Shown here: piece by piece, positions 7,090-7,776 of the stretch
Layout: the number at the start of each line of letters is the position of its first letter
How positions within the stretch are numbered: position 1 is the stretch's first letter
From: CAYTCZ01 sp964436315
GTDB taxonomy: Bacteria > Actinomycetota > Thermoleophilia > Gaiellales > Gaiellaceae
Direction: 5' to 3'
NCBI GenBank assembly: GCA_964436315.1
Contig: CAYTCZ010000160.1
Location: 1 to 7,776, forward strand
Length of the DNA: 7,776 nt
Translations under genes and position numbers: made by a program
The notes under the pieces: generated by a model
What the model was told of the DNA's origin: nothing
The model's database searches: none
The model's input: only the letters and a program-made list of their open reading frames with translations

Positions 7090-7095
7090 ACGCTA
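7090..7095 (-). promoter_or_regulatory. Possible -10 element (TAGCGT) for the glycosyltransferase gene
   Basis: On the minus strand TAGCGT fits TANNNT and lies 12 bases before the ATG at 7077. No Shine-Dalgarno is seen before that ATG (the preceding bases are CCCCTCCA). The spacing resembles that of TAGGAT before the acyltransferase at 4041 and would give a leader of only a few bases. No -35 is recognisable. The support is only a short motif at a suggestive position. Confidence 0.22.
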
Positions 7096-7120
7096 ACGGA
7101 CGCGCTGATATCGTCGCGAC

Positions 7121-7708
7121 ATGACCCTCACGGTTGGCTTCGCGATTTTTCCAGGGGCTGAAGAGATGGACGTCGTTGGCCCGTTTGAGGCACTGGCGCT
7201 CGCGCGTGACTACGGGAAGAAGGACGTGCGCTTGCTCACCATTGCCGAGTCGATGGAGCCGGTGTCGTTGCGCGGCGGTCTCCGCGTGGTCCCAGATCGA
7301 ACGTTCGACGATACTCCTGAGCTCGATGTCGTCGTAGTGCCCGGTGGCCCTGGCACGCGTGACGAAGCTGCCTTCGCAGCGCCGGTCGCGTGGCTTGAAA
7401 GTCGCGTAGAGGCTCCGCTCACGACGTCGGTGTGCACTGGGTCGTTCTTGCTCGGACGGGCCGGGCTTCTGGACGGGCGCACTGCGACAACCCACCATTC
7501 GCGATTCGAGGAATTTCGAGCAGAGTTTCCGGCGGTCGACCTCCGCGTCGAGGGGCGCGTTGTCGACGAAGGCTCGGTGATCACCGCCGCCGGCGTCACT
7601 TCCGGTATCGACCTCGGCCTCCATCTCACCGAGCGGTTCTTCGGGCCAGCGCTGCGGGACGCGGTTTCCGACGTGATGGAGTATCCGGCTCCGATAGCAG
7701 CTCGCTGA
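7121..7708 (+). CDS. DJ-1/PfpI (ThiJ) superfamily protein, isonitrile hydratase-like
   Basis: This is a 195-residue single-domain cytoplasmic protein of the class I glutamine amidotransferase-like/DJ-1 superfamily. It starts with the family's VGFAIFPGAEEMDVVGPFEAL. Asp17 falls in the EEMDVVGP motif and Cys105 in the nucleophile elbow SVCTGSFLLG; an Asp and a Cys at these sites are the catalytic pair described for bacterial isonitrile hydratase. VVVVPGGPGT (70-79), TTHHSRFEEF and the late ITAAGVTSGIDLGLHL block also match that subfamily and the N-terminal half of GlxA-type regulators; here there is no C-terminal AraC-type helix-turn-helix, so it is not a full GlxA regulator. The substrate is unknown: many members act on small reactive compounds or are stress proteins. 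ATG 7121 has no Shine-Dalgarno; it follows the 8-bp palindrome GTCGCGAC (7113-7120) directly. It diverges from the glycosyltransferase across 43 bp. Confidence 0.88.
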   Translation: MTLTVGFAIFPGAEEMDVVGPFEALALARDYGKKDVRLLTIAESMEPVSLRGGLRVVPDRTFDDTPELDVVVVPGGPGTRDEAAFAAPVAWLESRVEAPLTTSVCTGSFLLGRAGLLDGRTATTHHSRFEEFRAEFPAVDLRVEGRVVDEGSVITAAGVTSGIDLGLHLTERFFGPALRDAVSDVMEYPAPIAAR

Positions 7709-7714
7709 CGGTGT

Positions 7715-7732
7715 ACCGGTGCCCCGTCCGGT
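7715..7732 (+). terminator. Weak hairpin after the DJ-1/PfpI gene
   Basis: ACCGG (7715-7719) and CCGGT (7728-7732) can pair around an 8-base loop, 6 bases after the stop codon, and run into TTT at 7732-7734. Five base pairs and three T residues are below what an efficient intrinsic terminator usually has, so this is a weak candidate. Confidence 0.2.
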
Positions 7733-7776
7733 TTGCACACACTCGCCACAGCTAGTCAAACACCCGCGCGTCGAAA

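Noticed and set aside
7067..7759. A 230-codon minus-strand frame opposite the DJ-1/PfpI gene
   Set aside because: The plus-strand gene has clear family motifs, while this frame gives a low-complexity Arg-rich product and overlaps the glycosyltransferase start.
7752..7776. A possible C-terminal end of a minus-strand gene (FDARVFD then TAG)
   Set aside because: Seven codons with reasonable GC-rich codon use are compatible with a gene tail entering from the right, but this is too short to distinguish from chance.

Overview
The window is a GC-rich, densely packed bacterial chromosomal segment with no mobile elements, RNA genes or CRISPR. Gene content and order (leuS followed by comEA and comEC, tandem PlsC-like acyltransferases, a GT4 glycosyltransferase), weak or absent Shine-Dalgarno sequences and GTG/TTG starts suggest a high-GC actinobacterium, possibly of the class Thermoleophilia. 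That placement is inferred from composition and synteny only.

Left block, minus strand (1-3936), read right to left: leucyl-tRNA synthetase (leuS, 1474-3936), then the DNA-binding competence protein ComEA (769-1386), then the N-terminal third or so of the ComEC DNA-uptake channel (about 733 down to 1, running off the window). ComEA and ComEC form a DNA-uptake pair: ComEA is a membrane-anchored receptor that holds extracellular DNA and ComEC passes one strand across the membrane. leuS is a housekeeping gene that happens to lie upstream. A perfect 8-bp hairpin sits just before comEA, and a nested inverted repeat abuts the leuS start codon.

Middle block, plus strand (4041-5605), diverging from leuS: two consecutive PlsC-family acyltransferases, probably making phosphatidic acid or related lipids at the membrane. 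The first has all canonical motifs. The second carries FPQGTC where the family normally has FPEGTR.

Right block: a 512-residue GT4-type glycosyltransferase on the minus strand (5539-7077), whose 3' end overlaps the 3' end of the second acyltransferase by 67 bp, and a divergent DJ-1/PfpI-family protein on the plus strand (7121-7708) with the Asp17 and Cys105 expected of isonitrile-hydratase-like members. The last 68 bases hold no supported gene.

No clearly new multi-gene system is visible. The best leads are the acyltransferase with the altered substrate-binding motif, the dyad at leuS and the hairpin at comEA.
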